A stretch of DNA of 64,000 nucleotides, taken from positions 26,350,070 to 26,414,069 of the forward strand of contig NC_092671.1 in the NCBI RefSeq assembly GCF_964355755.1. Direction: 5' to 3'. The position numbers and the translations under genes are program-made. The stretch's first letter is position 1. Each line of letters opens with the position of its first letter. Shown here one piece after another: positions 22,801-37,800 of this stretch. The notes below the pieces were generated by a model. It was not told where the DNA came from. It did no database searches and was given only the letters and a program-made list of their open reading frames with translations. The DNA comes from Antedon mediterranea (taxonomy: Eukaryota; Echinodermata; Crinoidea; Comatulida; Antedonidae).

Positions 22801-25800
22801 TGTTAATTGGCTTTCTATATTACAGACAAATTTCTCTTTTGCCACTTTTTTCCAAGATCATTGAGAAACTTATGCACTGCAGACTGTATATTATCTTACC
22901 AAATTTAATTTTTTACACCAATATGGTTTTCAAAAAAACTACTCAACCAATCATGCAACAACTTCTTTTAAAAGAGTACTTTTATTGATTATAACCAAAT
23001 CTTTTGATGTTGTTGATCACAGTATTTTAATCTGTAAGCTTTGGCATTAGGTCGAGTGTCCCACTCGATTGGTTTAGAAGCTATCTGAAAAAAAAAACGA
23101 CAACAAAACTGTATGTACAAGGGAGGGAGGCAACATATGGGGTGTGACACCGTTAGTGTTGTCTCCTTCACTGATGATACCACTTTATACTACTCAAACA
23201 AAAACCAGGGGCGGATCCAGGATTATTTTTGCGGGGGGGCACACGCGATCGTAGAGAGAAAATACACTGGGGGAAGCCCAGAAAAAAAATGCATTTTATG
23301 TCAAAAACACACAGAGAGCCATATACTGTATAAAAAGAGGGGTGAATTTGTGTGTTTTTTGTATTGGTTCATGCTTTGATGTATCCTGACTTGCATGTAG
23401 GACCTAGTGTAACACTCTGACCATCAGGTCAACAACCCTTTTTCACTATTTCTCCCTACTCCATCTACTAACATTCCTAGTGGTTTCTTCCTATCCCTAG
23501 GTACTCTTTGTTCACTCTCCTATAACCCACATCCTTAATCAATTACTGTTTCCTCATCATCATGGAATGTTCCCTTTACTAAATAGTCCCCTCCCAGTAC
23601 ATGCATATTAATTAGGACCGTTCCTTAAAATATGGATGTACTGGTAAGAGGAGAGAAGAGAAGGAAAAGAGCTTGGTAGAATAAAACATTTATAATAGAG
23701 AGAAGAAAACGTATGTAATATAGCCAGAACAGACTGTATTACATTGCATATTTAAATAAAGCTGTATCTGACCATAAACCATATTTGCTGTTGGTACATT
23801 TTGTTACTGTGTGAAATCCTGCCGCTGAGACTATATAATATAGTAACGGATACACTAAAATAATTACTAAAATAAAAACGGAATATAAGCGTTATTTCAT
23901 AGACAAAAAAATCTAAAAATAATGCATGAACTATAGGAAAACGCTTTACAAAATAGACGCGCGCGCCCTCAGCGTGCAAATTCTTTGACACAAAAATGGC
24001 TTCTAATTTTCAATGTCGTAACTCTTTATATATATGGCTTTGTCCCATTTTAGGGGAGCATCATTATGAATATGCATTTCTGCGCTCGCCTTCTGAATGA
24101 ACATTTTAATACGCTGCGCTTTCCGAATGAATTGCCGATTCTTACAAAGGGAGGATATCGCCTTGTTGTAACTACGTATAGGCCTACGCCTTTTTCACGA
24201 AACGGAAGACATCTTCGAACGATGACAAACAATGCCGTGCAACGAAGCGTAACCAACACAAATAACATAACGTTTTCAGGGGATTTCAGGACACCATGTT
24301 AATTTAAAAATTGTAACTCTTCAAAGGTGGATCGTATGAGAAAAAAAATTACTGTAAAATGTTCTTAATTAATTCGTACAAAGCCCTTGTAACTTGATAC
24401 AGTCTAGATATCGACGCTTGGACCGGGGAGTTGCTTGGACCGCAATGAAAATAAGTTCGGATCGTTCACCTTTGTCCCTGGCCTCAAACCCCTCCCCCGC
24501 TCATTGCGCACGCGCCTATTCCTCTACTTAGGCTGGCCTAGTACCAGATAGAGAGTACCAGTGGTGGCGCCAGCGGGGGGGGGGGGGGGGGAGGGGGGGG
24601 GGTTGTTGCTACATTGCTAGCCCCCTCTTCGGGTGAGCTTAGCCCTCTGCCGGGGGGGGGGGGGAGGGGTACACGGGTACTTTTTGTCGGGGAATATAAT
24701 ATACAGTAATAAACGTTTGCGTTCACTTCATATAGCTTCAGCGCCTAGAAAACCACGACGTTCCATTGACCGTGAGAGTACATCAGAGGGCTATATGCAC
24801 TTTTATGCATTCATTATTGCCAGAGATCTAACTACTAAACAATAGCTAGTACGCACTTGTTTGGTGGTATCCTTTTGTACGAATCGTTCACCGTTGGGTC
24901 GAGACGCGTGATATTATGTTCCATCCAGGGACCCAAAATGTGTAATGTAGTTATTACCGAAGGGAACACGGGTACTTTTTGTCGGGGAATATAATATACA
25001 GTAAAAAACGTTCGCGTTCACTTGGTAGCTTCAGCGCCTAGAAGACCGACGTTTCATTGACCGTGAGAGTACGTCAGAGTGATATTATGCACTTTACATG
25101 CATTCATTGTTGCCAGCGATCTAACTTACTAATAAACAATAGCTAGGTACGCACTTGTTTGGCGGTATCCCTTTGTACGAATCGTTCAACGTTGGGTCGA
25201 GACGCGTGATATCATGTTCCATCCAGGGACCAAAATGTGTACTGTAGTGTATTTTCCAGGCGAAGTTTACCGACGGTTACGTCGTGTACTGTGTCGACGT
25301 ACGCTACACTACGGCAAAAACGAATTATGTTAATTGTTCGTATGTTCACCAATTTTTTAATTTACAAGTAACCCTCTGTACCGTGGGGCACCTAAAATAA
25401 ATATTTCATCCATTACTAAACAAAAAAACATGCCATTTTCACTTAGCCAACATCTTATTATAGCTAAGTTATTAAATTTTCAATGTCCTGTATGTCATGA
25501 ATTTCTCACCACTCGGAAATCCAGATGGTACGCACGCATACACTTGGGGAGGAATAAACTTATTTCCCCGACTGAAAAAGGTCTACGCTTGCGTTTTTTA
25601 AGCCTCTAGGCCTGATGTTTCCAAAGTATAAAATGCAATTTTTTGAAGACCTGCAGCTGCAACATTTTCTTAGCTCAGCCCCAACAATAAAGCTGGTCAT
25701 ATTTCGAAGTACAAGAAGTGCATTTTCCGGGACCTAACATCTCTATTTTTCAAACAATTCTTAGGTCAGTCACAACCATGATAGGGACTTATATATTTTC

Positions 25801-28800
25801 TTTCATGTTTTGAAGTATAATAATAAGTCCAATTTCCGGGACCTCCAACTCTATTTTTCTAAATTTTCTTTGAACTTTTATTTTTTAAATTGAAAAATAT
25901 GGATTGAAACAGTCATCGCGCATCGTTTTTTTGCACGCAGTATTTTATTTATGCATTATAAAAAATGGAAAAAATAGCTACCCTTAATCTGATTAAAATG
26001 ACCTCAAATGACGCTAGAAGGCGTTGCTTCCGGGGCTTCGCCCCCTGGACCCCACCGGGGGCCGTGGCGGCCCCCTGGCCCCCAGTCTAGTGATGCTCGC
26101 TTCGCTCGCATAGCCCCCTCGTCGGGGAATATAGCCCCCGCGTCGGGAAGATCCTGGCACCACCGCTGGAGAGTACTCTACTACTCTAGACTATTCATAT
26201 CAGTTATCCGTGGGTCTCTTATTTTATAGCAAAAATATCGCAGTATAGCCTAAATACAGTATTATTATTATTATACAGTAATAGTAGGGTAAATGATGTT
26301 GCACCTTCAGTTTTTTGGACATGATGAATAGTGTGTGTCACGACGGTGGAGGCAGCAAGCAAATCAAACTTGTTACGTACACGCATATTAACCGATAGTT
26401 CGCACACAAGCGCGCGCTGTTGGATGTATCATATCTGTACAACAGCACGTGTGCTTTGTTTTGTCTAGACAAATATTAAACGTGTCTGTTGAGCTATCGT
26501 GTTTCTGCAATAAAACAGACTGACAGAAGAAGTTACCCAGTTTCAAATCTAAAAACTTTTTTTTTTACTTTTTCATTTACAATTTTTTTTTTTCGTGTTG
26601 ATGACGTTAAATCCGCGCCTGAAAACATTGATGACTTGTACAGACTATGCGTTTGTTTTGCAGCCAACAAGCTTTTAATTAACAACTAAAACTAATTACA
26701 GACTATTTCATAGTCATAAAAAGAAAATAATCATACATTACATCTGTATCACAAGTTATCTGGCATGAAATCACCTTTGTTCCTTTGATATTCAAATACT
26801 CTATATATCTGAAATGTTTTTTTTTATATAATATTTTACATTCTGAATATGACTTCATTAATTTCGCTATTTATTTGAATGTTTTTCATAAACTACCATA
26901 TACATTTAATAATCTAAATTGCAATCATATTGATATTTTTAATGATAGGCTTGGTTATTTTAAGAGGAAGATTACGTGTTCGCTTCTTGAACAGCCTGCA
27001 TAACCTGTTTGATCAATATACATTTTAAATGTTTATGGCATGCTGATCTATGTTTATATATATTTATATTACATAGCCTATGTAAATACGCGAACGTGAT
27101 TGGTTGAAACTGCATCACATGACTACCGCTGCGACGTATAACGATGATATTGACTGAGTAATTTTCGCGTAATTATCGTGTCCCTGTCCATTAATCATAT
27201 ACATTCTCGAGTACGATGATATTGACTGTGTAATTTTCGTGTGGCAACACTCGCGTTTGCCGATAAATAAACAAAAGTCATCTACTGGGTCTTGAACTCG
27301 CGATGAAATTGTCACTCCGCCACGGAACTTGCTTGAAGAAATTAATCATCTAAACTATTTAAACTATGCATACATAGCGCCCTCATTTATTATTAGTCCT
27401 CCCTAGATGTGATGAAACATCGTTTGTGATTGGTTAATACTCACAGTAGTAACCGATACGCGCGCGACGCACTGAACATCCGGTGATTCGGCTCGAAGAG
27501 AAGACGAATTATTATTTATTTGGCCTACCTGATAATAATATTATTATTAATGTAGGCTTATTGATGGAAATTCTTCTGATATCATTTAAATGACCTAGGC
27601 TAGTGAATATTTTATTGCCAAGGAATCATTAATTAGTAATTATCTGTATATTATTCTTCGCAAGGTAAGGTGTCTAGGCAGCTTGTTTCTCCTAGCCTAG
27701 AGCTTCACCTGACCCAGCAGACTTGTTCTTGGCTATGTAATATAACAGATATCGCCTTTTATATCGGTAAAATATAAGATTTAACATCCCCTCGGGGTGA
27801 TATTATGTTCTCGGGGAATTATATATATCCCTCAGCTGCCGCTTCGGGATATATAAATTCCCTCGAACATAATATCATTCCCTCGGGGATGAAATTTTAT
27901 ATTTCACCTCTAAGCAGGCAATATCTGTATAATATTTTAACTGTTTTTGATGTTGTATTGTTCTATGTTTCAAACCTGTTAGTGGCGATAATTATTGCTG
28001 TTCAATCAATGTAAAAATCATTGCTCATAGTTCTAATATCAGTTTCAACTATAGTAATGATTCAACACAAATAAGTTTAAATTGTAATGTTAGAGTAAAA
28101 AACACACAAGGAATAACATTCATTACAGAATATGACTTACAGCAAGATAATCTCGGTCTCTTTCAATCAAGTCAGCCAGGCGATTGAGAAGCTCTCCACG
28201 ATTAGATGCATCCATTGTTCGCCATGGAGACCCAAAGCGAAAGGCTTCCTTAGCAGCATTCACAGCGATGTCTACATCAGCCTTTTTAATTAAAAAAAAT
28301 AAAACCAATATTAATATTAAAATTAAAATATACTCTCCACCTCCCAACAAAGACTGCCATGTTAACTAAAATAATAATAAAATGCTATTGAGTGGCTCTC
28401 CAAGCAATTATGGGGAGGCAGAGAGTAAAAAATGATAACAAAATTAAAACTAGAATAAAGCTACAGTATATCAGAAATTTCCAATTTTGTTAAAAATGTC
28501 CATTGATTATATACATCTAAAATATAAATAATATATACAGTAATTAATAACAATTACAAAATAATATTTATATTTCACTTTCATTTAAAAAAATACAAGG
28601 GAAATTGTGCTATTTTAATAGCCAAGGAAATAAAAAAGAAAGTTTTAATACCTTTAAATACCAATGACGTTTCACTTATGGTGAGACCTCATTTATTTAT
28701 ATAAAGAAAAATATATTACATATTTTTTTTAAATTACAATTTCGTATATTAATCAATAACTGGCTCCATTTTCAAATACTGTAAGTAAAGTGCTTAAATC

Positions 28801-31800
28801 TAGATCCTAATACTCCAGAAAGTTCTTTTCGAGTTTTGAAAAGAATAGAATAATAGATAGTTACTATAATATTTTTAACTTGTCGTACTGTTTTTGGTAA
28901 TCCTGGTGAGTAACTATAAATTATAGAATTCCTAATAATAATATAGACTACAGTAGTACCTTGTCTCCTTCAGCTACATGGCAGATAATGTCACCAGTAG
29001 ATGGATTGACAGTTGGAAATGTCTTGCCACTCACAGCATCATGCCATTCATTGTTAATAAATACCTGAAAAACAATTCATTTCATTTAAATACAATTTCC
29101 CTGTACATTATACAATTTATACACACATCATATTATATTATGCAGCCACAACAACTGATGACACACAAATCATATCTTCTTTTGGCAGCCAGATAATATC
29201 CGAAGAGGATTTAAGGTTTGGTTTCTAAAAAAAAATATTCTTTTTGTGAAAATTCCTTAATGCTTCTGTTAAAAGTATATAAAGTGCTAGTTTTAATTTC
29301 AGGAACTGTAAAGAGTAAACTGTACACACTAGATCTATTTCCTGATCTTATATTTTCAATTCCGACAAAAAACAGTATTGCTTCTACTTAGAACTGTTTA
29401 TCAGGAACTATAAAGTGTACATCTAATATTTTCAATCCTGTTAAAAGGAAGTGGCTTTTACTTAGAACTGTTTATCTACTGTATAAGGTGCATACACTAT
29501 CAAGACAAAAGGCAATTGCGCTACCTGTTTTACTGAAAAATAGTATGGACTTCAAGATCCACACACTGCCGACTTAAACTACTAATTTCAACCCATCGTT
29601 TCCCACACTTGTGCTACCAAGTCATCAGAAATTTTATACCCCATAAATGCTGCACCTCCCCATATTTCCCCATACTACCAGGACCATGAAAATATACTAA
29701 GAGTGACTTCAAATTCAGAAAAAAACTGTAAAGTTGTTTCAAATTGTTTTAGGGTTTTAAAGCCGAGGGTAAATTTACACTGTTTTATCCCCTTTCTTTT
29801 ATTTTCAATTTTGCATTTGAAAAAAAGTTTGGAAGTTCAACATCGCAACAATTTTTTTTATTCAAGGTTTTTTTTTATTCAATTCAATTCAATAATACGA
29901 AAATTTACATTGTAGCCAAAGGCTAAATTGTGTAAAATTTTACAGAATATAGCACATATAAAAAATTTATCACATAAAAAGAACGTTTTATATCTTATAT
30001 CTTTCAGTAAATATATACCTCTGTTTTACAGTTGAAAGCGGGAAAAATTATATTCCCCAGATCTTAAAGGAAGAATTATGTAGAGTAAAGAAACGTTGGA
30101 AGACAAAATTTATTATTACTGATTATTTTCTAAATTAACAGTTATATGGTATAAGATAAGGTGAATGGGGACAGACACACAGTATCGGCCATCACATCAA
30201 CTAAAATGGGGCCGACTTTACACGGGACGGGACTGACTTTTGGCTGTTGGCTGAGATGGTTTAGCTTGGGTCCTTATGTTCACCTGCTTCCGGAAAAATA
30301 TTGTAGTTTCGACCCCAGGGGGTGGCCAATGAATGAATGGCCCAAACCTACCAACCGTCTGCGGGTGCCTGGATCTAGTACAAGTGACGTATGGACGGTT
30401 GGGGCAGACTAGAAATTGGATTTGTCCCAAGCGGGAAGAAGTTCCCAGATAGGTGGGTATATCTGGTGCACTTTTATAAACAGGGTGAATACAATATTGG
30501 CGCTGCGAACAAAAAGGATAATTATTCCTGGAATTTGTGTGTGCGATAGAAGACACACTTGTTATGCAAATTAGTTTCCAAGGTCGGTAAGAAAAGCATT
30601 TGCCGCGTTATTGCGGTACGGTGTGTTAGTATTAATTAATTGCATACATATATTTGTGTGTCTATTATTAGGATTGTTATAAATTAATATTTATTTCGCT
30701 TTTGGAAATCAAGAATCGATCTCCAGCGGCGGGGTTCAAAATTCCCGGTTTGGGGATAAAAGAGTACGGGGTTTCTTTAGTTAATGGTAGCTTCTGGATT
30801 ACCATGCCTATAGACGGTAATCGCATTCGAGTGAAAATTGTGTACACTCAAACAATTATGCGATATTCCGGGGATAGGAGTGGTTCGGGCGGACAAAATT
30901 TTGTCCCTTAGGACCAGATTAGATTAATATTTCATCCGTAATAGATTTAAGTTCTATTAAGGGTCTGAGTAAAAAGCCAGAGTTCTTAAGCAGATTCGAT
31001 TTTTCACCTAACCCTAGGTTGTCACCCGAAGACTTTAGTCGGATGTTGGGTTCTGTGTCTTCGTTGGTAGATGATCGTAATGATTTTAGTGTTCATTCCC
31101 CGGCCCGACATTTGGAATCTGAGGGTGGAGCTGATAGGGGAAGCTCTGGGGAAAAGGGAGCAGATTTGGATAGTGCTCACCATAGATTGGGTGAAATGTC
31201 TCCGATGGTCGGCGGCAGGGTTCGGCATCATCTGGGTTTGCAGGGGTTAGTAAGGGCGCCGATGCAATTAAAAGTGCTCTTAAGACGGTGGTTCCCGGAG
31301 ATGACAATACTCGTTCACGGAAAACTGAGCAAAAGCTTCAGTTTATGTCTTTTAGGGAATTCTCTCTTTCTCCAGAAAACCAGGAAGGGGGTTATTCTAG
31401 TGGGGAGGAGGCTCAAGTGGGTTCCGCAGAAGAGTACGCAGCAACTCTCCGGTACAAGGCTGAGGAGATATCCTCATGTAGAGGGGGGGAAAGAGTTTAG
31501 CGGGAATAAAGGATATGGGGCTCCGGTATTTCAAGGGGGATATCGGCTTCCCAGGGTGAGTCTCAAAGGGACGAGGTTGGTACAGGCTGACAATGGGCAA
31601 ATATGAGAGAGGGTAACACATGGGGTGGAAATAGATCAGGGAACGGGTTCCATAGGGATGGCACTTGGGACCGTCCTGAATATCGTCCAAAGGATGAAAG
31701 ACCAAGACCCTCACCTACTGTACCTTGCCTAATCGTCAGGAAGCGGATTGGACTTCAGACCGATCCGGGATCCGAGTCTCTGTATGGATGGCCATCCGGT

Positions 31801-34800
31801 CGTCAACGGGAGGGGCCAGGTTGTCAGGACTGGGACCGTTCATGGGTCGTTCCACAACCCTGGGGTAGATATGAAGAGAGGCCAGTATTACACCAGGACC
31901 GAAGGGATAGGGGTCCAAGGGCCGGGTCAGGGGGTAGGCCAAGATGGGAACCTTTCCGATCTAAGGATGTCCCGAGAAGCCTGGTATATAGAGGAAAGGA
32001 TAACTGGGCTTTCTTTAAACGTAGATTTAGGGCCTTTTCGGAAGAGCATCATCTTTCGCCCTGGGAAATGAAGGAGACTTTGCGTGGAGGGGGCTGCGGC
32101 GGACCTCTACACCAATTTAGTAACAATGGATGGAGACATTTCCTTTTGGGACATAATTCAGGCCTTTGACCAACGGTTTACGGAGGATGAACTTCCCAAG
32201 GTCCTCCAGGCCAAACTAGAGACCGCATCCCAACATGAAACAGAGACAGTAGGGAAATGGGCCGATTGGGTATTAACCCTAACTAGGAAAGCTTTCAAGT
32301 CGCTTTCCAATGAATGGATACAGAGACATTCAGCTATGAAGTTCTGTATTTGGTGCCATAATACGGGGGTGGGAAAATTGGTACTTTTTGAAAACTGCGC
32401 GACTATGTCCGTGGCGCTTAGAAAGTATGACAAATTTAACAGCCTCCAATCTCTTTATGAAATAAAAGTGAGGAAAAGAAATAACGTCACTACCACCCCA
32501 GGCAAGGTCTCCAACGGTCTCGACTAGGCCGACGATACAATCATGTCCGCTTTCCTCTATTCTTGTCCAACCGGAGGAGGACAACGATAGTGAGGAGGAT
32601 CCAGTAGTCCGGTTAGTCGAGCGTAGGCCAGGGATAGAAAATAGGGGATTTTACAGACCACAACCTAGAGGTGGGTCCGATGCACGTCCGGGTGGGTTAG
32701 GTAAGAGGGTTATGGCAATAGAGGCGGATTTGGCCCAGGTTAAAGGGTTGTTAAAAAGGGTCTTGGAGATAGTAGAGGGTGGGGATCGATTGGGTGGGGG
32801 TTCAGGGCCGCCACCTCCTCCCCAATCCACTACTACTACCTGGGACCACTGCTTTGAATGTAATGAGGTGGGTCATTTCAAAAGGGAATGTCCGAAATTA
32901 GCGCGGCAAGCCAGGCAGGTAGGGGAACAAGAAGATCCTTTAAACGAATAGGGGTCTGGGGTCGGGGCCTGACCACCGACTGCCAGCGTTCTGAAGGCTC
33001 GTGCGCTAAAAGGGAAGAGGTACAGGGGTACTCAGGGGTATCCGTGGACATAGTTAGCTTAAAGGAAAAAGAACCATGCATAGTGGTAAATAGGGTAGTG
33101 TCAACGAAGGCATTGCATGCCACAGTGTTTGTAAATGGGGTTCGCACGGTAGCTGTAGTAGATACTGCTGCCGATTACACAATTCTCTCAGACCGGGTAT
33201 TTGCCAAGCTGGACCCCGCCCCACCAATAATTGCAGAACTTTCCTTTAAATTAGCAGGGAGGGGGACTTCTATACCGGGGTACCGGGTAGGCCCAGTCAC
33301 TTTCGCATTAGGTTCCGAGGAGTATACCGAATACAGTATATGTACATGGCGCCGATTAATGACGATATGTTGCTGGGAGGGGATTTTTTGATACCCAATC
33401 GAGCTCTTATCGATTGTGGGAAGCTATATTACTATCTGTGGGAACAAGTACACTTTCGCTTCGCAAAGAGGCGGGGGAGGTTAGCCTTAGGGTTGCCCGG
33501 GTGACGGTTGGCAAGCGAGGGGTGCTTCCTCCGTTTTCGGCGGGATATATACTGTGCCGGTTAGACGTAACAGGGGAGCATCTCACCGATTATTTCATTG
33601 AGCCTGATAATCAGGGGAAAGTTTTAATTCCAGCCACCATTCATCGTGGTGGAACTGAGTTCGATAGGGCGAAACAACTGCTCATTGAGTTCCAAGATGT
33701 CTTTGCTGCCCATCAATTTGATATAGGGACTCTGAAGGGTATCAAGCATACTATTGATACAGGGGATGTGCCGCCAATCCGACAACGACTCCGACAAACT
33801 CCCATGCACTTCGCCGGGGAGGAGGAAAAGGATATCGACAGTGCGGTTCTGTATTGACTACTGGGCTCTAAATAATGTTACAATTAAGGACGCCTATCCT
33901 CTACCTTTGGTCTGGAATTATCTCGACGCTTTGCCGGGCAACACATGGCTTACCAAATTGGATGCCATATGGGGGTACTGGCAAATTAATATGGGGGAAA
34001 AAGATAGGAGGAAAACGGCGTTCATTAGCAAGTACGGGCTATTTGAATTCGTTAAAATGCCGTTCGGGCTATCAAATTGTCCAGCCTCTTTTCACGGGCT
34101 ATGGGTTTAGTACTGAGGGGGTTAGCCTGGGACACCGTTCTTGCATTTCTGGACGACATTGTAGTCATGGGACAGGATTTTGATGACCATTTGGACAATG
34201 TCCAACAAGTTTTAGAACGTTTCCGTGCAAGCAGCCTTAAAGCTCAAGCCAAAAATTTGTATCTTTTTCCAACGGGAGTTTGAATTCCTAGACCTGGTAG
34301 TGGGTGTGGGGATGCCTTATCGATTTCGCCTACGGATGTTACTGTAGTTCGGGATTGGCCTGTACCTACAGTACCTCGGTAAAGGAGTTGCAACAGTTCC
34401 TGGGACTGGCTAATTACCACCAGGAATTCATTGACCATTTTGCCGATAAGGCTGGCCCGTTGTACGAATTACTGGGTAAAGGGGTGCCATTTGTATGGGG
34501 GCCCGAACAGCAAGCTGCTTTTGCTGGCTTAAAGTTGGCTCTCATTACACCTCCTGTTCTCACTCTTCTCAATACCAGGGACGAATTCTTTTTAGATGTG
34601 GATGTGTCAGACCTGGCGTTAAGGGGAGAACTAATTCAAGTACAAGGGGGACGGGAGAGGGTAATTGCGTATGCTAGCACCCGTCTTACGGCGGAGCAGC
34701 GCAATTACTGTATGACCCGCAAAGAATTATTGGCGGTGGTGTATTTGACGCTCCATTTTTTCCACTATGTCATGAGTAGACCTTTGTGGGTTAGAACAGA

Positions 34801-37800
34801 CCATAGCAGCCTGGTCTGGTTACCGTCTTTCAAAAACCCCCAAGGGTAATTAGCTCGGTGGATAGAGGAACTCAGCTAATCTTGTCCTTGAACAGCGGAT
34901 GCATTATCCTGTCAGGCCAAACCGGTTCATCACTTTGAGCAGGGAGTTGACCCCGGGGATTTGCCTTGCGGGGGATGCGCTTATTGCGTCAGGACACATA
35001 GCCGGTGGGTCCGTTTCCGGGAAGACGTAGATGACGTAGTCCCGATTTCGCAAATCCGACGAATCGAACCGGACCCTAATGAGGAGGGGTTGGTGGACCC
35101 AGGTGGGACTACGATCGAGGTCGTACGGGGGGCTTTGTTCTGTGCCAGCAATTTGGCTCAGAGCGGTGTGGTTGGGGATGCTTGAGCAAGTTCAAGCTAA
35201 GATCCCGATTTAGTGGCTATCAGGGGATGGCTGGAATCGGGGAAACCGCCAGATGGAGATTATTTAGCTCCAGTCTGGCGACAAACACCTGTGGCTAAAT
35301 CGGGATGGGTTACATATCAGAGAGAACGGGTTGCTTTACATAGTATGTGTCAATATTTCGCAGCTTGTGCGCTCAATATTGACCGATACAAGTGCGCCGA
35401 TCGTTTTTAGTTACTTGCACCAGGCGCATGGCCGGGTGCCATGTTTTATTATGTCACAAGGAGCTAGTGAATCCTGTGAACCCAGTCTCATGGGCTGGGT
35501 AGCAACGCTAGCCGGATGACCCCCGGGTGACTACCTCCTTTTAAAAACCGGGGGAGTGTAGTATCGACCCCAGGGGGTGGCCAATGAATGAATGGCCCGA
35601 ACCTACCAACCGTCTGCGGGCGCCTGGATCTAGTACAAGTGACGTATGGACGCCATGCGCAGACGGTTGGGGCAGACCAGAAATCGGGGCAGTTTAGCCA
35701 CGGAGTTTGCCGTGGTTACAAGGATACGGCTAGTGCAGTCTAGTATCATAGTGATTTATAAACGGAATATATCAAATTGGATTTGCCCCAAGCGGGAAGA
35801 AGTTCCCAGATACTGTATACTTTTATAAACGGAGTGAATACAATAATATTAGAGAGGTTTCGATAATGAAAACGGATACGTCACGCACACGTATTCGTTT
35901 TCGTAGGCCATAAAAAAAATCTGTTTCGCATGACAACAAAATATTGAGGCGCGTCGAAAATATGACTGCGGTAAATTTGAGCGAAGCGCAGTACGTGTTG
36001 CTTGGTGCTTGGCTGCCTAGGCCTAGCATAACATCAAAGCGAGTGAGGACTTTAAAAACTGCTATTTATCAAAATTGACTTTCCATTTTAGTAAATTACT
36101 TTAGTAATTTACTTTCAATAAATCTATAATTATATTATAATCATGAATCATTCCTGATTGAAATGCAAAATGTGCAAAATAGATCAAAAACTATACTCGT
36201 TTTGTAGTTACGAATATGACTGGTGATATTCGTCAACACGAATACGCTTTACAAATATGAAATGGGGATCAGCTCAAAAGTTTCACAAATGTATGACGTA
36301 TCCGTTTTCGTTATCGTATTCGTAAGGTTGCGAAACCTCCCTATTATTTATTTAGATAACATGGTATGTTTCGGCGCTACTGCAGTTTCGCACCACATTG
36401 TTAAATCTTCGATTTATCGCTTAATTTTTTCTCACACCCACATCATACAATTTTGGGCCATTATGTAACATGTTTCCATGATTTAGCCACCGTTATATTT
36501 ACCTTTATCACAATAAAAAATGCCTTTCAAAACAGCTCCATTTCCGCGAATACCTCGATCGAACTGTGGCCATTTTAGAATCAGAAAATTGCCAGAAATC
36601 AATGTATGTTTTATTTTCTGTTTTTATTTTTAAACTGCAAAGAGTGGTTTTTATAAAGAACCAGCTAGCTGTACATATCAAAACGGCAACGATATGAGTC
36701 TATACATAAAACATTGATAGGACCTATTAATATGAATAACAATACTAATATTAATAATGAAATATTAATTAAACCTCTTTTTCGCCAGCTGAAAATATTT
36801 CTTGCCTTTCAAAACTAAATAGGCCTAGGCCTATATATGTGTAATCGGATTTTATAACACTGGCCTCTATAGTTTCTACATTTTTTGGGGAAAACGAAGC
36901 ATACATTCTGGCAATTAAGTGATAAATATAATAAGATGGCGAACATTTCGCAGTGTGTTGACATCAAGTTCAGTATTGTTTAAAATGTTTTGAAAAGTAT
37001 TGTTATTTAAAAAAAATTACTTCGTAAGTGGTCGAATCGTATAAACATGTTACATAATATTATGATGATTGTGAGTGTGATGAAAAAGAAAAATTTAGGT
37101 GAGAAATCGAAGATATAACGGTGTGGTGCGAAACTGCAGTAGCGCCTACAGTATGTTTCCTTTTTATAATGCATGCTAAGATTAAATTAATGTAGCTGCA
37201 GTTGTTTCTTTTTTGTACAATTATTTTAATAAATAGGTTTGGTGGTAAAATAATGTAAAAAATGTTTTTACAAAAAAAAAACAATTTTCTGGAGGCCTAA
37301 TATTTAATATTTTTTTCTGATTTCTCTATTATATAATGCATGAATGGCGAGCCATATAAATCTGTCTGTGGCCGAAACAACTGTCTGTGGCCCGAAACGG
37401 TCAGATGCCATTCCAGTCTGGTCCAGCAGACTCACCTAAACGATTAATATAACGCCGTGGTTAGGATTCCGGCACCGGAACTCAACTGCCCACCGTTAGG
37501 GAATCCGACACGCTATTGCGCATGCCCAGAGCTCTGGGAAGTGAATTATAGCTTGCGCTAATAGTGCCACACACACCACACCACCGCCGAGAGTCGGAGT
37601 GTTATAGGGATTTACTGTAGCCTAGATAGTCGTTGCGCGAGCGAGAGAGCGATGGATGAAACTTGGCCTATGCCATACATGAATGAATGAATTAATAAAT
37701 AAAATAATACTACGCCACGCGTTAAAATAATCATAATGATATTAATAAGTATCAGTATCTATATAAGAATCGTAATGCTGTTTTTAGCGTTGCGACCCTG

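Larger units (their letters stand above)
30302..35844 (+). mobile_element. Gypsy-type LTR retrotransposon, defective, in ALDH2 intron 1
   Basis: Two LTRs (30302-30494 and 35557-35844) share tgtagt.tcgaccccaggg, gtggccaatgaatgaatggc and agcgggaagaagttcccag. The sequence aatat precedes the 5' LTR and follows the 3' LTR, a likely 5-bp target duplication. Just inside the 5' LTR is attggcgctgcgaac, a tRNA-primer-site-like sequence; before the 3' LTR is the purine tract aaaaaccgggggag. The interior, in order, has gag, CCHC knuckle, protease, reverse transcriptase, RNase H and a Cys-rich spacer, but no integrase core. Base composition is visibly more GC-rich than the host intron. It is antisense to ALDH2. 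Confidence 0.88.

Noticed and set aside
30161-30412. 83-codon ORF across the 5' LTR border
   Set aside because: It runs from host intron into the LTR and has no homologous domain.
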